DNA of 64,000 nucleotides from Saccharibacillus kuerlensis DSM 22868 (GCF_000378145.1 NZ_KB899291.1:32137-96136); one strand, 5' to 3'. Counted from the first letter of the stretch, positions 52,850-62,710 are shown. Notes: a model not told the origin generated them from the sequence alone. Numbers and translations: made by a program.

Positions 52850-54155
52850 ACTGGGCACAGTTATCGGGTTTACGTTCAAAAACAAAGTCCGTACCAAATC
52901 GTTCGTTATTACGACGCTGCTGCTGGCTCTGCTGATCACGATCGGTATTCATCTGCCGTTCATTATTCAGCTGTTTATAGGCGATGATGAAGGAGGTGCG
53001 AACAAGATCGGCATCGTCGCAGACGGCAGTACCGAAATCGCACAGCAGATCGAAGATTATATAGCGGAAGTGCCGGATAACAATATTGAATTTGTCCGGA
53101 TGGAAGACGGGGGAGATACCGCAGCCTTGAATGAGCAGGCGCAGGCACAGGACTTGGCCGGCTATCTGCTCATTGTATCTGCTCCACCGGGCCCAGAGGG
53201 TACGCAAGAAACGTTCCCGCAGGTACAGTATGTTTCCGACAGCGGATCGATACCGGCCGATGTGCAGATCGTTCTTCAGCCCGCTCTGGAAAGCGCCAAG
53301 ACCCGCTTCATTACGGAGGGAGCATTGACTGACGAGCAGATTGCACAGCTTACGACACCAGTGCAGCTGAACGCGGTCAGCTATGACAAGACGTCGGATA
53401 CGGGGGGAGGAGCAGCCGACGGTTCGGACGATCCGTTCAGTCCGATGGATTTCATTACGGTATATGTGCTGATGACGCTGTTCTTCTTCTCGGCTATGCT
53501 GACGGGCAATATGATCGCCTCTGAGGTGACGTCGGAGAAAAGCTCGCGCGTTATGGAGATCCTCATCACGAGCGTTTCGCCGCTGACCCAGATGTTTGGC
53601 AAAGTGATCGGGGTCTTCCTGATCGGGCTGATGCAGATCGGCGTGTTGGGCGTCACGATCGCAATCAACCTGATGCTGCCGTATAATCGCGATGTAATGG
53701 CCGGGTTCGATCTGGACTTCTCGCAGCTGCCGGTAGACGTTCTGATCTATGGTCTGATCTTCTACGTCCTGGGTTACTTCCTGTACGCGCTGCTCTTTGC
53801 GGCTGTGGGGTCGATTGTCAGCCGTACAGAAGATCTTGGACAGGCGGTAATGCCGCTGAGCATGCTGTCACTGGCAGCTTTCTACATCGGGATCTTTAGC
53901 TTAAACAATGCGGATTCGCTGCTGATGAAGATCTCGTCGTTCGTACCGTTCACCTCGCCCACGACGATGATTGCACGAATCGGCCTTGGAGAGATTGCAT
54001 TCTGGGAAATTGCCGTGTCACTCATCCTGCTGCTGCTGTCGATCTTCTTCTTCGGCTGGCTGTCGGCCAAGATTTATCGTACCGGGGTGCTGATGTACGG
54101 CAAGCGACCTTCGTTGAAGGAACTGCGTAAAGCAATGAAGGCGTACAAGATCTAA
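52842..54155 (+). CDS. ABC-2 permease (NatB/YhcI-like)
   Basis: Permease of 437 residues: first helix after MNRLGTVIGFTFKNKVRTKSF, a large extracytoplasmic domain (about 45-200), then five helices including LMTLFFFSAMLTGNMIASEVTSEKSSRVMEIL split by the EKSSR coupling loop. Pairs with the NatA-like ATPase. Relatives export sodium or amphipathic drugs. Confidence 0.9.
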   Translation: MNRLGTVIGFTFKNKVRTKSFVITTLLLALLITIGIHLPFIIQLFIGDDEGGANKIGIVADGSTEIAQQIEDYIAEVPDNNIEFVRMEDGGDTAALNEQAQAQDLAGYLLIVSAPPGPEGTQETFPQVQYVSDSGSIPADVQIVLQPALESAKTRFITEGALTDEQIAQLTTPVQLNAVSYDKTSDTGGGAADGSDDPFSPMDFITVYVLMTLFFFSAMLTGNMIASEVTSEKSSRVMEILITSVSPLTQMFGKVIGVFLIGLMQIGVLGVTIAINLMLPYNRDVMAGFDLDFSQLPVDVLIYGLIFYVLGYFLYALLFAAVGSIVSRTEDLGQAVMPLSMLSLAAFYIGIFSLNNADSLLMKISSFVPFTSPTTMIARIGLGEIAFWEIAVSLILLLLSIFFFGWLSAKIYRTGVLMYGKRPSLKELRKAMKAYKI

Positions 54156-54203
54156 GCCAAGCTTTGGCGGCTTCGTCCGCTTACCCGCAATCGTGATGGA
54201 TCG

Positions 54204-54243
54204 AAAAGGGGACAAGGCTGGGGAACCAGCTTTGTCCCTTTTA
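54204..54243 (+). terminator. Terminator of the yhc-type operon
   Basis: AAAAGGGGACAAGGCTGG, loop GGAA, CCAGCTTTGTCCCTTTT. Confidence 0.9.
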
Positions 54244-54453
54244 TCATTCGCACGTTTTCCGTTTTTCGAAAGTTTGCCGTTTTTCAAAATGAACAGTGCC
54301 AGGAATGCTTGGATTCATACATTAAGAGTTGTGATATCGGAAATGGTGGCTGAAACGGATGGAAGACTGCTGCGCTTTTATCGATGTGGTTCTTTTTGAT
54401 AGACTAGATGCTGAACAGGTTCGGAAATGAGTTTGGGCAACAGGAGGGTATTC

Positions 54454-55071
54454 ATGCACATTTCTATACTGGGCGCCACAGGGCGTGTCGGAAGCCAAAT
54501 CGTCAAGCTCGCTCTGCGGGACGGGCACCGCGTAACCGCACTGGTTCGCGATCCGGGGAAGGTCGATCCTCATAATCGTTTGACCGTCGTTCAAGGCGAC
54601 GTGCTGAATGAAGAAGATGTAAAAAGTGCGCTGCACGAAGCGGAGATCGTAGTCAGCGCGCTGAATACGGACGGCACGACGACGCTGAGCCAAAGCATGC
54701 CGCTTATTATCGAACAGATGCGCAGCGTAGGTATTACGCGTATCGTTACAATCGGAACAGCGGGTATTCTGCAAAGCCGAACCGAACCGGGTCTGCTGCG
54801 ATATCAGTCGAACGAGTCCAAGTGCCGATTGACTCGTGCGGCAGAGGAACATCATCGCGTTTACTCGCTGCTTGAAGCTTCCGATTTGGAATGGACCCTT
54901 GTATGCCCGACGTATTTGCCGGACGACGAATACTTGGGAATCTACCGTGTAGAGCGCGATTTCCTGCCTGAAGACGGCATGAAAATATCTGTCGCGGATA
55001 CGGCTGAATTTGCGTACAAACAGATTGAAGACCGTCATTATGTCCGCTGCCGTGTAGGCATTGCTTATTAA
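54454..55071 (+). CDS. NAD(P)-binding atypical SDR oxidoreductase
   Basis: Protein of 205 residues with a Rossmann start MHISILGATGRVGSQIVK (GxxGxxG) and the family tail LEWTLVCPTYLP, as in NmrA/YwnB-like atypical short-chain dehydrogenases. The active tyrosine motif of classical SDRs is absent, so it may be a redox sensor or flavin/biliverdin-reductase-like enzyme. The ATG at 54454 follows CAGGAGGGTATTC. Confidence 0.85.
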   Translation: MHISILGATGRVGSQIVKLALRDGHRVTALVRDPGKVDPHNRLTVVQGDVLNEEDVKSALHEAEIVVSALNTDGTTTLSQSMPLIIEQMRSVGITRIVTIGTAGILQSRTEPGLLRYQSNESKCRLTRAAEEHHRVYSLLEASDLEWTLVCPTYLPDDEYLGIYRVERDFLPEDGMKISVADTAEFAYKQIEDRHYVRCRVGIAY

Positions 55072-55175
55072 GACTGCATTCGCATACGGTACATTCTTCG
55101 TTGTAGGCAGAGGCGGGAAAATCGGTCCGGCAGTGAAGGGTCGGCTTATTTTGGAATGAAAGGTTCTGATTCGGA

Positions 55176-55580
55176 ATGCAAATCAAGAGAATCACAAAAG
55201 AACAAGCATGGGAGCTGCGCCATACGGTCATGTGGCCGGAGAAGGAATTCGATTACATCAAACTGCCGGGCGACGACAACGCTCTGCATTACGGACTGTT
55301 CAATGAGAATGAATTGGTGTCTGCAGTGTCGCTCTTCGTGCAGGATGAAGAGGCGCAGTTCCGAAAATTCGCTACGCTTTCGAACCGGCAGAATCGCGGA
55401 TATGGCAGCCGGCTGCTGGAGTTTGTACTGAACGAGGCACAGCGGCAGGGGGTTAAGCGGATCTATTGCAATGCCCGAACCATTAAAGCTCCGTTCTACG
55501 AGAAGTTTGGGCTTACTCGTACGGATGTTGTTTTTGCCAAAGGCGGAAAGGATTATGTGGTCATGGAGCGGATTTTCTGA
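55176..55580 (+). CDS. GNAT acetyltransferase
   Basis: Protein of 134 residues: RITKEQAWELRHTVMWP start, and the acetyl-CoA loop NRQNRGYGSRLLEFV (about 71-85), with ARTIKAPFYEKFGLTR at the end. A short form of the ElaA/YjcF-like group. Substrate unknown. Confidence 0.85.
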   Translation: MQIKRITKEQAWELRHTVMWPEKEFDYIKLPGDDNALHYGLFNENELVSAVSLFVQDEEAQFRKFATLSNRQNRGYGSRLLEFVLNEAQRQGVKRIYCNARTIKAPFYEKFGLTRTDVVFAKGGKDYVVMERIF

Positions 55581-55617
55581 TTTGTATGTTTTCTGATTTG
55601 TATGAGGAGGAAATGAA

Positions 55618-56493
55618 ATGGTTCAGGCAAAAACAGCACAGCGAAATCGATGGTTAAAAATAGTTTCCAGAGTTCTGTTGATCGTACTCGGCGGTATTAT
55701 TACTGCTTACGGTCTGGAAGCCGTACTGATTCCCAACAGCGTCTCGGACGGAGGGGTGACGGGACTCAGCATCGTCGGTTCGCAGCTGTTCGGTCTGCCT
55801 CTGGGCATTTTGATCGCTCTGATCAACGTTCCGTTCGTCTGGCTGGGCTACAAGCAGATCGGCAAAAGCTTCGCGCTGTATTCGGTAACCGGCATTGCGG
55901 CGCTTGCGGTCAGCACCTCCCTGATGCACCATATTCCCACTATTATTGAAGGAGATACGCTGCTCGTCACGGTTGTCGGCGGAATTATTATCGGTTTCGG
56001 CATGGGTCTTGCGCTGCGCAACGGCGGAGCACTGGACGGAATCGACATGCTGGCCGTGCTGCTGTCTCGCAAGCTGCCTTTCGGCACAAGCGACCTGATT
56101 CTGTTCCTAAACGCGTTCGTCTTTATCGTCGTGTCCACCGTGTTCGGTCTGCAGGGGGCTATCTTGTCGGCGCTGGCTTACTTTATCGCCTCCAAGGTCA
56201 TTCATATCGTCGAAGAAGGTCTGAGCGGTTCCAAGACGTTCAAGATCATTACGACCCAACCGGAAGTTATGGTGGAAACGATCCGCGACCGGCTGGGACG
56301 CGGCGCAACCTATTCGGATGCTTATGGCGGTTACTCCAACGAGCAGTTCAAGGAAATTACCTGCGTAATCAACCGGCTGGAGGAGAGCAAGATCAAAGAA
56401 ATCATTCACGAAATCGATCCGAATGCTTTTGTCGTCGTATATGATGTAGCGGAAGTCAGAGGCGGGAATTTCAAGAAAAAAGATATCCATTAA
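55618..56493 (+). CDS. YitT-family membrane protein (DUF161 plus DUF2179)
   Basis: Protein of 291 residues with five or six helices (YitT membrane domain, about 12-205, including AYGLEAVLIPNSVSDGGVTG) and a cytoplasmic DUF2179 domain (about 215-285, ITTQPEVMVETIRDRLGRG). Often several per genome in Bacillales; function unknown, possibly solute or ion handling. AGGAGGAAATGAA precedes the ATG. Confidence 0.92.
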   Translation: MVQAKTAQRNRWLKIVSRVLLIVLGGIITAYGLEAVLIPNSVSDGGVTGLSIVGSQLFGLPLGILIALINVPFVWLGYKQIGKSFALYSVTGIAALAVSTSLMHHIPTIIEGDTLLVTVVGGIIIGFGMGLALRNGGALDGIDMLAVLLSRKLPFGTSDLILFLNAFVFIVVSTVFGLQGAILSALAYFIASKVIHIVEEGLSGSKTFKIITTQPEVMVETIRDRLGRGATYSDAYGGYSNEQFKEITCVINRLEESKIKEIIHEIDPNAFVVVYDVAEVRGGNFKKKDIH

Positions 56494-56612
56494 AAGATAC
56501 TCTTTGATAAAGAATGACAATAAAAAACAGCAATAACAAGTCCTTGCAAGCTGCGTTAATATGGGTAAAGAGAGAGTGAGTATTCAAACTTCGACTACAA
56601 GGAGAATCCACT

Positions 56613-57836
56613 TTGAAAAAAACATGGAGAAATACGTTATTGTCCCTAAGCATGTCCGCCGCTCTTCTGGCTTCGGCAGTGCCGACTTTTGCAGCAGAAG
56701 CGCCGGCAGGCTTTGCACAGACAACAATCAAGGTAAACGGCCAAGTCGTCGATTATGCATCTGGCGAAGCGCTTGTCGAAAAAGGAACGACGCTCGTTCC
56801 GTTACGCTCGACGCTTGAGGTATTGGGTGCCAAGCTGCAGGATGTTCGTAACGGCAAGGTTCGAATTGTCGTAGACGACCGTACGATTACGCTCGGCGCC
56901 AACGCCAAAGTAGTCGGAGGCGTCTCGTTCATTCCGGTTCGTACTGTGGCCGAGGCTGCCGGGTACGACGTTCGTTGGGACCGCCAGACGAAAACGGTAC
57001 TGCTTGTTTCAAAGAAAACGGGAGAAGCGGCACGCGGATTTCTGTGGGAAGTGAAAAACGGACCTACGACCGTCTATCTGGTAGGGTCAATGCATATCGC
57101 GGACGACAGCTTCTATCCGCTGCGCGATGAATTCGAAGAGGCATTCGCCAAAGCAGATTATCTGGGCGTCGAGATCGATATCAGCAAAGCAGCGGGCGAA
57201 GAGCAGCAGCAGATGATTGTGGACATGGGGACTTATCAGGACGGTACAACGCTGAAAGACCATGTATCGGCGGCAACGTACAAGCAGATCGGCGAAATTT
57301 TGAAAAAGAACGGATTGGAAGCGAACGCCTTCGATCAATTCAAACCATGGGTCGTCGAAACGACACTTGGAAGTCTCCAGTCGAGCGATGCAGGTTATGA
57401 CGCGGGCTTAGGGGTTGACCTGTACTTTATCCAGAAGGCGGTTGAACGCAAAATTCCGGTGCTGGAGCTGGAAACGTATGAGTCACAGCTGAGTATGTTC
57501 AACGGACTGTCCGATGAACTGCAGGAGCGCAACCTCCAAGCTGTACTCGATAACTTTGGGGAGATTGCGGACAGTACCAACGAAATGGCCGGAATGTGGA
57601 AGAGCGGAGATGAAGATCTGCTGCTCGAGATGACAAACAGCATCGCCGAAGATCCGGAATACTACAAGGCACTCCTTACCGATCGTAACATCAAGATTGC
57701 CGACAAGATTGCCGGATACCTGAAGAGCGGCAAGGCCGAAGAGTACTTCATCGTCGTCGGTGCCGCACATTATTTGGGCAAAGACGGGATTATCAAGCTG
57801 CTGGAAGACCAGGGATATACGGTAACGCGGAAGTAA
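56613..57836 (+). CDS. Exported TraB/GumN-domain protein with copper amine oxidase stalk domain
   Basis: Protein of 407 residues starting at TTG after ACAAGGAGAATCCAC. A Sec signal peptide ends near PTFAAEA (about 27). Residues 30-130 match the copper amine oxidase N-terminal (stalk) domain common in paenibacilli (INVRTVAEAAGYDVRW-like block, here IPVRTVAEAAGYDVRWDR). The remainder is a TraB/GumN domain: FLWEVKNGPTTVYLVGSMH, then EIDISKAAG, and near the end FIVVGAAHYLGKDGII. TraB/GumN proteins are metalloprotease-like, with His and Glu that may bind metal; the stalk domain probably anchors it in the wall. Confidence 0.9.
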   Translation: MKKTWRNTLLSLSMSAALLASAVPTFAAEAPAGFAQTTIKVNGQVVDYASGEALVEKGTTLVPLRSTLEVLGAKLQDVRNGKVRIVVDDRTITLGANAKVVGGVSFIPVRTVAEAAGYDVRWDRQTKTVLLVSKKTGEAARGFLWEVKNGPTTVYLVGSMHIADDSFYPLRDEFEEAFAKADYLGVEIDISKAAGEEQQQMIVDMGTYQDGTTLKDHVSAATYKQIGEILKKNGLEANAFDQFKPWVVETTLGSLQSSDAGYDAGLGVDLYFIQKAVERKIPVLELETYESQLSMFNGLSDELQERNLQAVLDNFGEIADSTNEMAGMWKSGDEDLLLEMTNSIAEDPEYYKALLTDRNIKIADKIAGYLKSGKAEEYFIVVGAAHYLGKDGIIKLLEDQGYTVTRK

Positions 57837-57897
57837 GGGCAGTAAGTAGAATTCAATGCAAAGTGCAGCATAACTGATCGAAATAAATGCACATCAC

Positions 57898-57956
57898 AAA
57901 ACGCCTCTCCGACAATCGGCCGCTTTGGCTCCGGTTGCTTCGGCAGGCGTTTTTTG
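57898..57956 (+). terminator. Terminator after the TraB/GumN gene
   Basis: AAAACGCCT..CCGA and TCGG..AGGCGTTTTTT with a loose inner loop. Confidence 0.75.
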
Positions 57957-58075
57957 CGATCATTTTAAGTGAGTAAGGGATGCAGAGTACATGGAACGTC
58001 TATAGTTCGGCGCTGTGAATAAGACTAAGTGATTATTAGTATGGAGAAGAACATGTTCAAGAAGGAGATTAGACA

Positions 58076-58711
58076 TTGGGAACTGCAAGAAAATCTTATT
58101 CCGCTCCACCCCAGCGGGGGAAGCGTCGGAAAAAGCGAAGGAAAAGCCGGGTTTGGCTGCCAATCATCATGTTTCTTCTTCTGCTGTTTGCAGCCTGGAG
58201 GGCGCTTGCTTTCTTGGGATTTGTGCCGGATGAGACGAGTGAGGACAGCCGGATCGCTGGTCTGCATCCCGAGGTTCGGGCCAAAATGGACACGCTGATC
58301 GAACAGGCGGCAGCCAAAGAAATCGAAGTGGTCATCACGTCCGGATTTCGCAGCAGCGAAGAGCAGGACCGATTATATCGGCAGGGACGCGAAAATTCGG
58401 GAAATATTGTGACGAATGCGCGCGGCGGACAATCTTATCATAATTTCGGCTTGGCAATTGATTTTGCGCTGCGAGACGGTTCAGGGAATATTGTGTGGGA
58501 CATGGAGATGGACAGAAACGGCAGCGGACGTTCTGACTGGATGGAGGTTGTCGAACTCGCCAAGGCACTTGGTTTCGATTGGGGCGGAGACTGGGAAAAT
58601 TTCCGGGATTATCCGCACCTGCAGATTGATTTCGGTTATACGATCAGACAGCTGCAGAATGGAAAATACCCGAAAGGCTCGTTGGTTGAAGTGGAGGAAG
58701 CGGTGGAATAG
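58076..58711 (+). CDS. Membrane-anchored M15 family peptidase (D-Ala-D-Ala/L-Ala-D-Glu type)
   Basis: Protein of 211 residues starting at TTG, 8 bases after AAGGAG. A basic N-terminus (KRRKKRRK) and one helix (29-48) anchor it; the outer domain has the M15 zinc motif SYHNFGLAIDF and the final HLQIDF, with SGFRSSEEQDRLYRQG between. CwlK-like enzymes cut the L-Ala-D-Glu bond; VanY-like ones remove D-Ala. The first is slightly favoured by layout. Confidence 0.88.
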   Translation: MGTARKSYSAPPQRGKRRKKRRKSRVWLPIIMFLLLLFAAWRALAFLGFVPDETSEDSRIAGLHPEVRAKMDTLIEQAAAKEIEVVITSGFRSSEEQDRLYRQGRENSGNIVTNARGGQSYHNFGLAIDFALRDGSGNIVWDMEMDRNGSGRSDWMEVVELAKALGFDWGGDWENFRDYPHLQIDFGYTIRQLQNGKYPKGSLVEVEEAVE

Positions 58712-58715
58712 GGGA

Positions 58716-58779
58716 AACGAGAAAAAGTAACGAGAAAAAGTAACGAAAAGAGTAATGAGAAAGAGTGACGAGAAAGAGG
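58716..58779 (+). repeat. Five 13-bp tandem repeats AACGAGAAAAAGT
   Basis: Units at 58716, 58729, 58742 (12 bases), 58754 and 58767, with increasing change. The last unit merges with an imperfect hairpin ending CTCTCTCGTTATTTC that may end the M15 transcript. Confidence 0.75.
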
Positions 58780-58909
58780 AGAGAAGCTCTGTTTGCCAGT
58801 AAGCTTCATTACTCTCTCGTTATTTCATCATTATTCTATCGTTGATTGTGTAGGTGGATGCCGCTAAAATAAGTGGAATAAGCTAACATGCAGGGAGAGA
58901 GTAAACAGA

Positions 58910-59638
58910 GTGAGAGACAAGACAGTCGTTTTACAGGCATTTCGCGCGGCATTTCCTGTCACCGTGCCTATTCTGGCCGGCTTTATGTTCCTCGGTATCG
59001 CCTATGGCGTATTCATGAACGTATCGGGTTTCGGCACAGGTTGGGCTTTTCTGATGAGTCTGCTGATTTTTGCGGGTTCGATGGAATTTGTGGCGGTAGG
59101 GCTGCTGCTCGGTCCGTTTAATCCGCTGGGAGCGCTGCTGCTGACATTGATGGTTAATGCGCGGCATCTTTTTTATGGAATTTCAATGCTGGAGAAGTAC
59201 AAGGGCACGGGATGGAAAAAGCCTTATCTCATTTTCGGGATGTGCGACGAATCGTTCTCGATCAATTATTCGGCACGTATTCCGAGTCATATAGACCGGG
59301 GCTGGTATCAGTTTTTTGTCACGCTGCTCAATCATTCGTACTGGGTAGCGGGCGCGATGATCGGAAGCGTGCTCGGTTCGTTTGTCGCTTTTGACCTGCA
59401 GGGACTGGAATTCGTCATGACCGCTCTGTTCGTCGTCATTTTCGTAGAGCAGTGGATGAAGGAGAAAGTGCATGACAGCGCACTGCTGGGGATTGGGATT
59501 TCAGTACTGAGCCTAATCGTGTTCGGCGCGGATAAATTTATCGTTCCTGCGATGATCGCCATTCTGGCCGTATTGACGCTGACGCGCAAAGCGCTGGAGC
59601 GCAAAACGGCGGAAGCCGAAGGAGGAGGCCGAGTATGA
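58910..59638 (+). CDS. azlC: Branched-chain amino acid exporter large subunit
   Basis: A 242-residue membrane protein of the AzlC family, with [18 protein letters not shown], then [15 protein letters not shown] and [13 protein letters not shown]. Forms, with AzlD, a two-part exporter of leucine/isoleucine analogues. The start is GTG after GGGAGAGAGTAAACAGA. Its stop overlaps azlD by 4 bases. Confidence 0.93.
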   Translation: MRDKTVVLQAFRAAFPVTVPILAGFMFLGIAYGVFMNVSGFGTGWAFLMSLLIFAGSMEFVAVGLLLGPFNPLGALLLTLMVNARHLFYGISMLEKYKGTGWKKPYLIFGMCDESFSINYSARIPSHIDRGWYQFFVTLLNHSYWVAGAMIGSVLGSFVAFDLQGLEFVMTALFVVIFVEQWMKEKVHDSALLGIGISVLSLIVFGADKFIVPAMIAILAVLTLTRKALERKTAEAEGGGRV

Positions 59639-59961
59639 CGATGACGGTAGCGCAGCAGATCTTTATTATCGCGGTTGTTGTACTGGGGACGATGGCGACA
59701 CGCTTTCTTCCGTTTCTGCTCTTCCCACCGGGCCGGCCGACGCCGGAATATGTACGGTATCTGGGCAGAGTGCTGCCCGCCGCGGCAATCGGCCTGCTCG
59801 TTGTATACAGTCTGAAGGACGTAAACGTTCTATCCGGCAGCCGGGGATTACCCGAGCTGATCGCAGTGGCCGTCGTCGTCTGGCTGCATTTGTGGAAAAA
59901 GAATATGTTTCTGTCCATTGCGGCGGGAACGATTCTGTATATGGTCCTAATCCGGCTTTAG
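59635..59961 (+). CDS. azlD: Branched-chain amino acid exporter small subunit
   Basis: A 108-residue, four-helix AzlD ([20 protein letters not shown] start: [24 protein letters not shown] as separate blocks around residue 22). Coupled to azlC through ATGA. The gene end overlaps, tail to tail, the last 4 bases of the GNAT gene on the other strand. Confidence 0.93.
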   Translation: MTMTVAQQIFIIAVVVLGTMATRFLPFLLFPPGRPTPEYVRYLGRVLPAAAIGLLVVYSLKDVNVLSGSRGLPELIAVAVVVWLHLWKKNMFLSIAAGTILYMVLIRL

Positions 59962-60410
59962 TCGGCTGTGCCGCCGAGCAGCATATCCACATGCGGAATA
60001 CCGTCTTCCGGGTACACGTCCGAAATGGAGCGGAAACCGAAGGAAGTGTAGAACTTCTCCAAGTAGTGCTGCGCCTGGATTTTGATCTCCTGCTCGCGCA
60101 GTTCTTCGGTTAGGAAAGATATCGCTCGCGTCATCAGTTCCTGAGCTAGGCCCTGTCCTCGGAATGAGTCTTTGACGAGTACACGACCGATGGAAGCCTG
60201 GGAATAAGAGACACCGGGAGGCAGAAGCCGGCAGTAAGCCGCAATTTCTCCATCTTTTTCCGCGTACAGATGATAACTTTGCAGGTCCTTGCCGTCGATC
60301 TCCGGATAGAGGCAGGCCTGTTCCAGAACGAAGACGTTGATCCGTTCTCCAAGAATTCGGTATAGTTCTTCACCGGTCAGCTGCTCAAACGATTTTAAAT
60401 GCCATTGCAT
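59958..60410 (-). CDS. GNAT acetyltransferase (ElaA-like)
   Basis: Protein of 150 residues with the ElaA pattern [37 protein letters not shown] and the acetyl-CoA loop [17 protein letters not shown] (about 96-112). Substrate unknown. Convergent with azlCD; a 4-base overlap means it has no separate terminator. Confidence 0.9.
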   Translation of the reverse strand: MQWHLKSFEQLTGEELYRILGERINVFVLEQACLYPEIDGKDLQSYHLYAEKDGEIAAYCRLLPPGVSYSQASIGRVLVKDSFRGQGLAQELMTRAISFLTEELREQEIKIQAQHYLEKFYTSFGFRSISDVYPEDGIPHVDMLLGGTAD

Positions 60411-60560
60411 AGATTACAATTCCTCTCGTACGTGTTTTGGCTGTCTTTTTCGTTTTTCTTTTATTTTTTGAATTCCTTTTTACTCTTTTTATTATAGAAA
60501 CAAATTCGTTACGATGTAAATTGCCGGCAGCGGAATTTGGAACGAGAAAAGGAGAAAGCG

Positions 60561-61085
60561 ATGAACCTTAAACTGCATGCCATGAAATACGGAAACGTCG
60601 CTCATTACGATTGGGAGATGAAGCTGCTCGGCGAGCGGGAAGGCTGCCTGATTGGGGAAGGGGAAGCGGGACGCAAGCTGAAGCACCATACCAAAGGGCA
60701 GACGTTCACGATTCCGCATGCTTCGCTTGAAGTCTATGCGCTGGAAGAGGGGTTTACCGTTAGCTTTGACATTGCAGATGGAAAAGTGATTTCGATTTAC
60801 TGCAACGTTTCGCAGCCCTGCCTGCGGGACGGGGAAGACGTATCGTTCGTCGATCTCGATCTGGATCTGCTATGGAACGAAGAAAAAGGTTGGCATGTGG
60901 TGGACGAGGACGAGTTTGAGATCAACCGCAGGCGCTTTGGTTACCCCGACGAATTGGTTCGGTATGCACAGCGATCACTGCAGGATTTGCAGCAGCGTGC
61001 CCAACGCGGCCAATTCCCTTTTGACGGAAGTCTGAATGACGAAATTGCAAGAATTGCAGCCGGAACGGCGAAGCTTAGCACGTAG
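60561..61085 (+). CDS. DUF402 domain protein
   Basis: Protein of 174 residues of the DUF402 (FomD/YgaC-like) fold: YGNVAHYDWEMKLLGE, then YCNVSQPCLRDGEDVSFVDLDLDLL with the conserved acidic residues that bind divalent metal, and HVVDEDEFEIN. YgaC-like proteins are nucleoside di/triphosphate phosphatases. The ATG at 60561 follows AAAAGGAGAAAGCG. Confidence 0.85.
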   Translation: MNLKLHAMKYGNVAHYDWEMKLLGEREGCLIGEGEAGRKLKHHTKGQTFTIPHASLEVYALEEGFTVSFDIADGKVISIYCNVSQPCLRDGEDVSFVDLDLDLLWNEEKGWHVVDEDEFEINRRRFGYPDELVRYAQRSLQDLQQRAQRGQFPFDGSLNDEIARIAAGTAKLST

Positions 61086-61100
61086 CTTCGCCGTTTTTTA
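61065..61100 (+). terminator. Terminator of the DUF402 gene, overlapping its last codons
   Basis: ACGGCGAAGCT, short loop, AGCTTCGCCGTTTTTTA. Confidence 0.9.
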
Positions 61101-61147
61101 TTTGTTTCGTACTTATTTATTTTTATGACACCTTTTTTATAAAACTG

Positions 61148-61202
61148 TTTACATATAAAAAGAAAAGAATTATAATCAACCCAAAAGTTGCGCTAGGGAA
61201 AC
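61148..61202 (+). promoter_or_regulatory. mntH promoter with MntR-type box
   Basis: TTTACA (61148-61153), a 17-base spacer, TATAAT (61171-61176), and immediately downstream AAAGTTGCGCTAGGGAAAC (61184-61202). The last resembles the MntR operators of Bacillus mntH and mntA (TTGC....AGGGAAAC). Its position over the start site fits repression by Mn-bound MntR. Confidence 0.75.
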
Positions 61203-61272
61203 AATCATGCGTGTGGGTAACAAATGAATCAGAGAATGATAGATCAAGCAGGAGTGAAGGGGTGAAAAAGTC

Positions 61273-62604
61273 ATGGAGAGAGAAATCAAACCCGAAGCGG
61301 CACCGCATGAAAAGACAGCTCCGAATCAATTGGTGCAAAATCAAGCGAGCGGACGAAGCCGCACCGAACTTGCCGCTGAAGCGGTATTGAATGGAGAAAC
61401 GAAAGGATTCAAACGGCTGCTTCCGTTTCTCGGTCCTGCTTTTATTGCAGCGGTCGCTTATATCGATCCGGGGAATTTCGCTACAAATATTACGGCAGGT
61501 TCGCAGTACGGCTATATGCTGCTGTGGGTCATTTTTGCTTCGAATTTGATGGCGGTACTGATCCAGTCATTGTCGGCGAAACTTGGAATTGCGACAGGGC
61601 GCAATCTGCCTGAAGTGGCACGCGATCGTTTTCCGAAAGGGGTCTCAATCTTCCTCTGGATCCAGAGCGAATTGGTTATTATTGCGACTGACCTGGCCGA
61701 ATTTATCGGTGCAGCACTCGGTTTGTACTTGATCTTCGGCATTCCGATGCTGCCTGCCGCGCTGATTACGGCTGCCGCATCATTTGCAATCCTGGAGCTG
61801 CAGCGGAGAGGATTTCGCGCGTTGGAGACAGGAATCGCAGGGATGGTCGTTGCGGTCGTGCTGGCATTTGCCTTTCAGGTATTCATGGCGAAGCCCGACA
61901 TGGCAGCGGTCGCGATTGGAACGTTCGTACCGCATTTTGCAGGGACACAAAGCTTGATTTTGGCTGCGGGTATTTTGGGCGCAACCGTTATGCCGCACGC
62001 CATTTACCTGCACTCTTCGCTGACGCAGAATCGGATTGTGGCTCGCAATGAAGAAGAGAAGAAGAAGATTTTTCGGCTGGAGTTTGTCGATATCGTATTT
62101 GCCATGATTGTAGCCGGAGCGGTCAACATGGCGATGCTGATTATTGCAGCCGCGCTCTTTTTCAAAAATGGGCTTGTTGTCGAAGAGTTGGATCAGGCGT
62201 TTATCCACTTCCGCGAGCTGGCCGGACCGGCTGCGGCAATCTCCTTTGGATTGGGCCTGCTGATTGCCGGGCTATCCAGCTCTTCGGTAGGTACAATGTC
62301 CGGCGATGTCGTGATGCAGGGGTTCATCAATAAACGAATCAATCTGTATCTGCGCCGGGCAATCACCATGATTCCGCCGCTTGCGCTGATTGTTTCGGGG
62401 GTCGATGCAACCCGGGCGCTTGTTGTCAGCCAGGTCATTCTTTCGTTTGGCATCGTTTTTGCGCTTGTACCGCTGATGGTATTTACCGGCGATCGCAAGC
62501 TGATGGGAGGACTGGTCAACCATCCGGTCACCAAGGTTCTTGGTTGGGCGATCGCGGTACTGGTTGTCGCACTGAATATTTTTCTTGTTGTCGAGAGTTT
62601 TTGA
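61273..62604 (+). CDS. mntH: Nramp-family Mn2+/H+ symporter
   Basis: A 443-residue, eleven-helix Nramp transporter importing Mn2+. Conserved sites: IDPGNFATNITAGSQYGY (metal-site Asp and Asn in helix 1) and MPHAIYLHSSL (helix 6). The N-terminal 45 residues are hydrophilic. Controlled by the MntR-type box at 61184. Pairs functionally with the Mn riboswitch-regulated TerC gene at the left end of the window. Confidence 0.95.
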   Translation: MEREIKPEAAPHEKTAPNQLVQNQASGRSRTELAAEAVLNGETKGFKRLLPFLGPAFIAAVAYIDPGNFATNITAGSQYGYMLLWVIFASNLMAVLIQSLSAKLGIATGRNLPEVARDRFPKGVSIFLWIQSELVIIATDLAEFIGAALGLYLIFGIPMLPAALITAAASFAILELQRRGFRALETGIAGMVVAVVLAFAFQVFMAKPDMAAVAIGTFVPHFAGTQSLILAAGILGATVMPHAIYLHSSLTQNRIVARNEEEKKKIFRLEFVDIVFAMIVAGAVNMAMLIIAAALFFKNGLVVEELDQAFIHFRELAGPAAAISFGLGLLIAGLSSSSVGTMSGDVVMQGFINKRINLYLRRAITMIPPLALIVSGVDATRALVVSQVILSFGIVFALVPLMVFTGDRKLMGGLVNHPVTKVLGWAIAVLVVALNIFLVVESF

Positions 62605-62710
62605 GCGGGAATTTATCATATGAAAGGTCTGCATGGAGCTCCTAAGAACATGTGCGAGATATGTTCAAGTGGGAGGGAAGACAGCATATTTAGAATCTTT
62701 TTATATAAAT

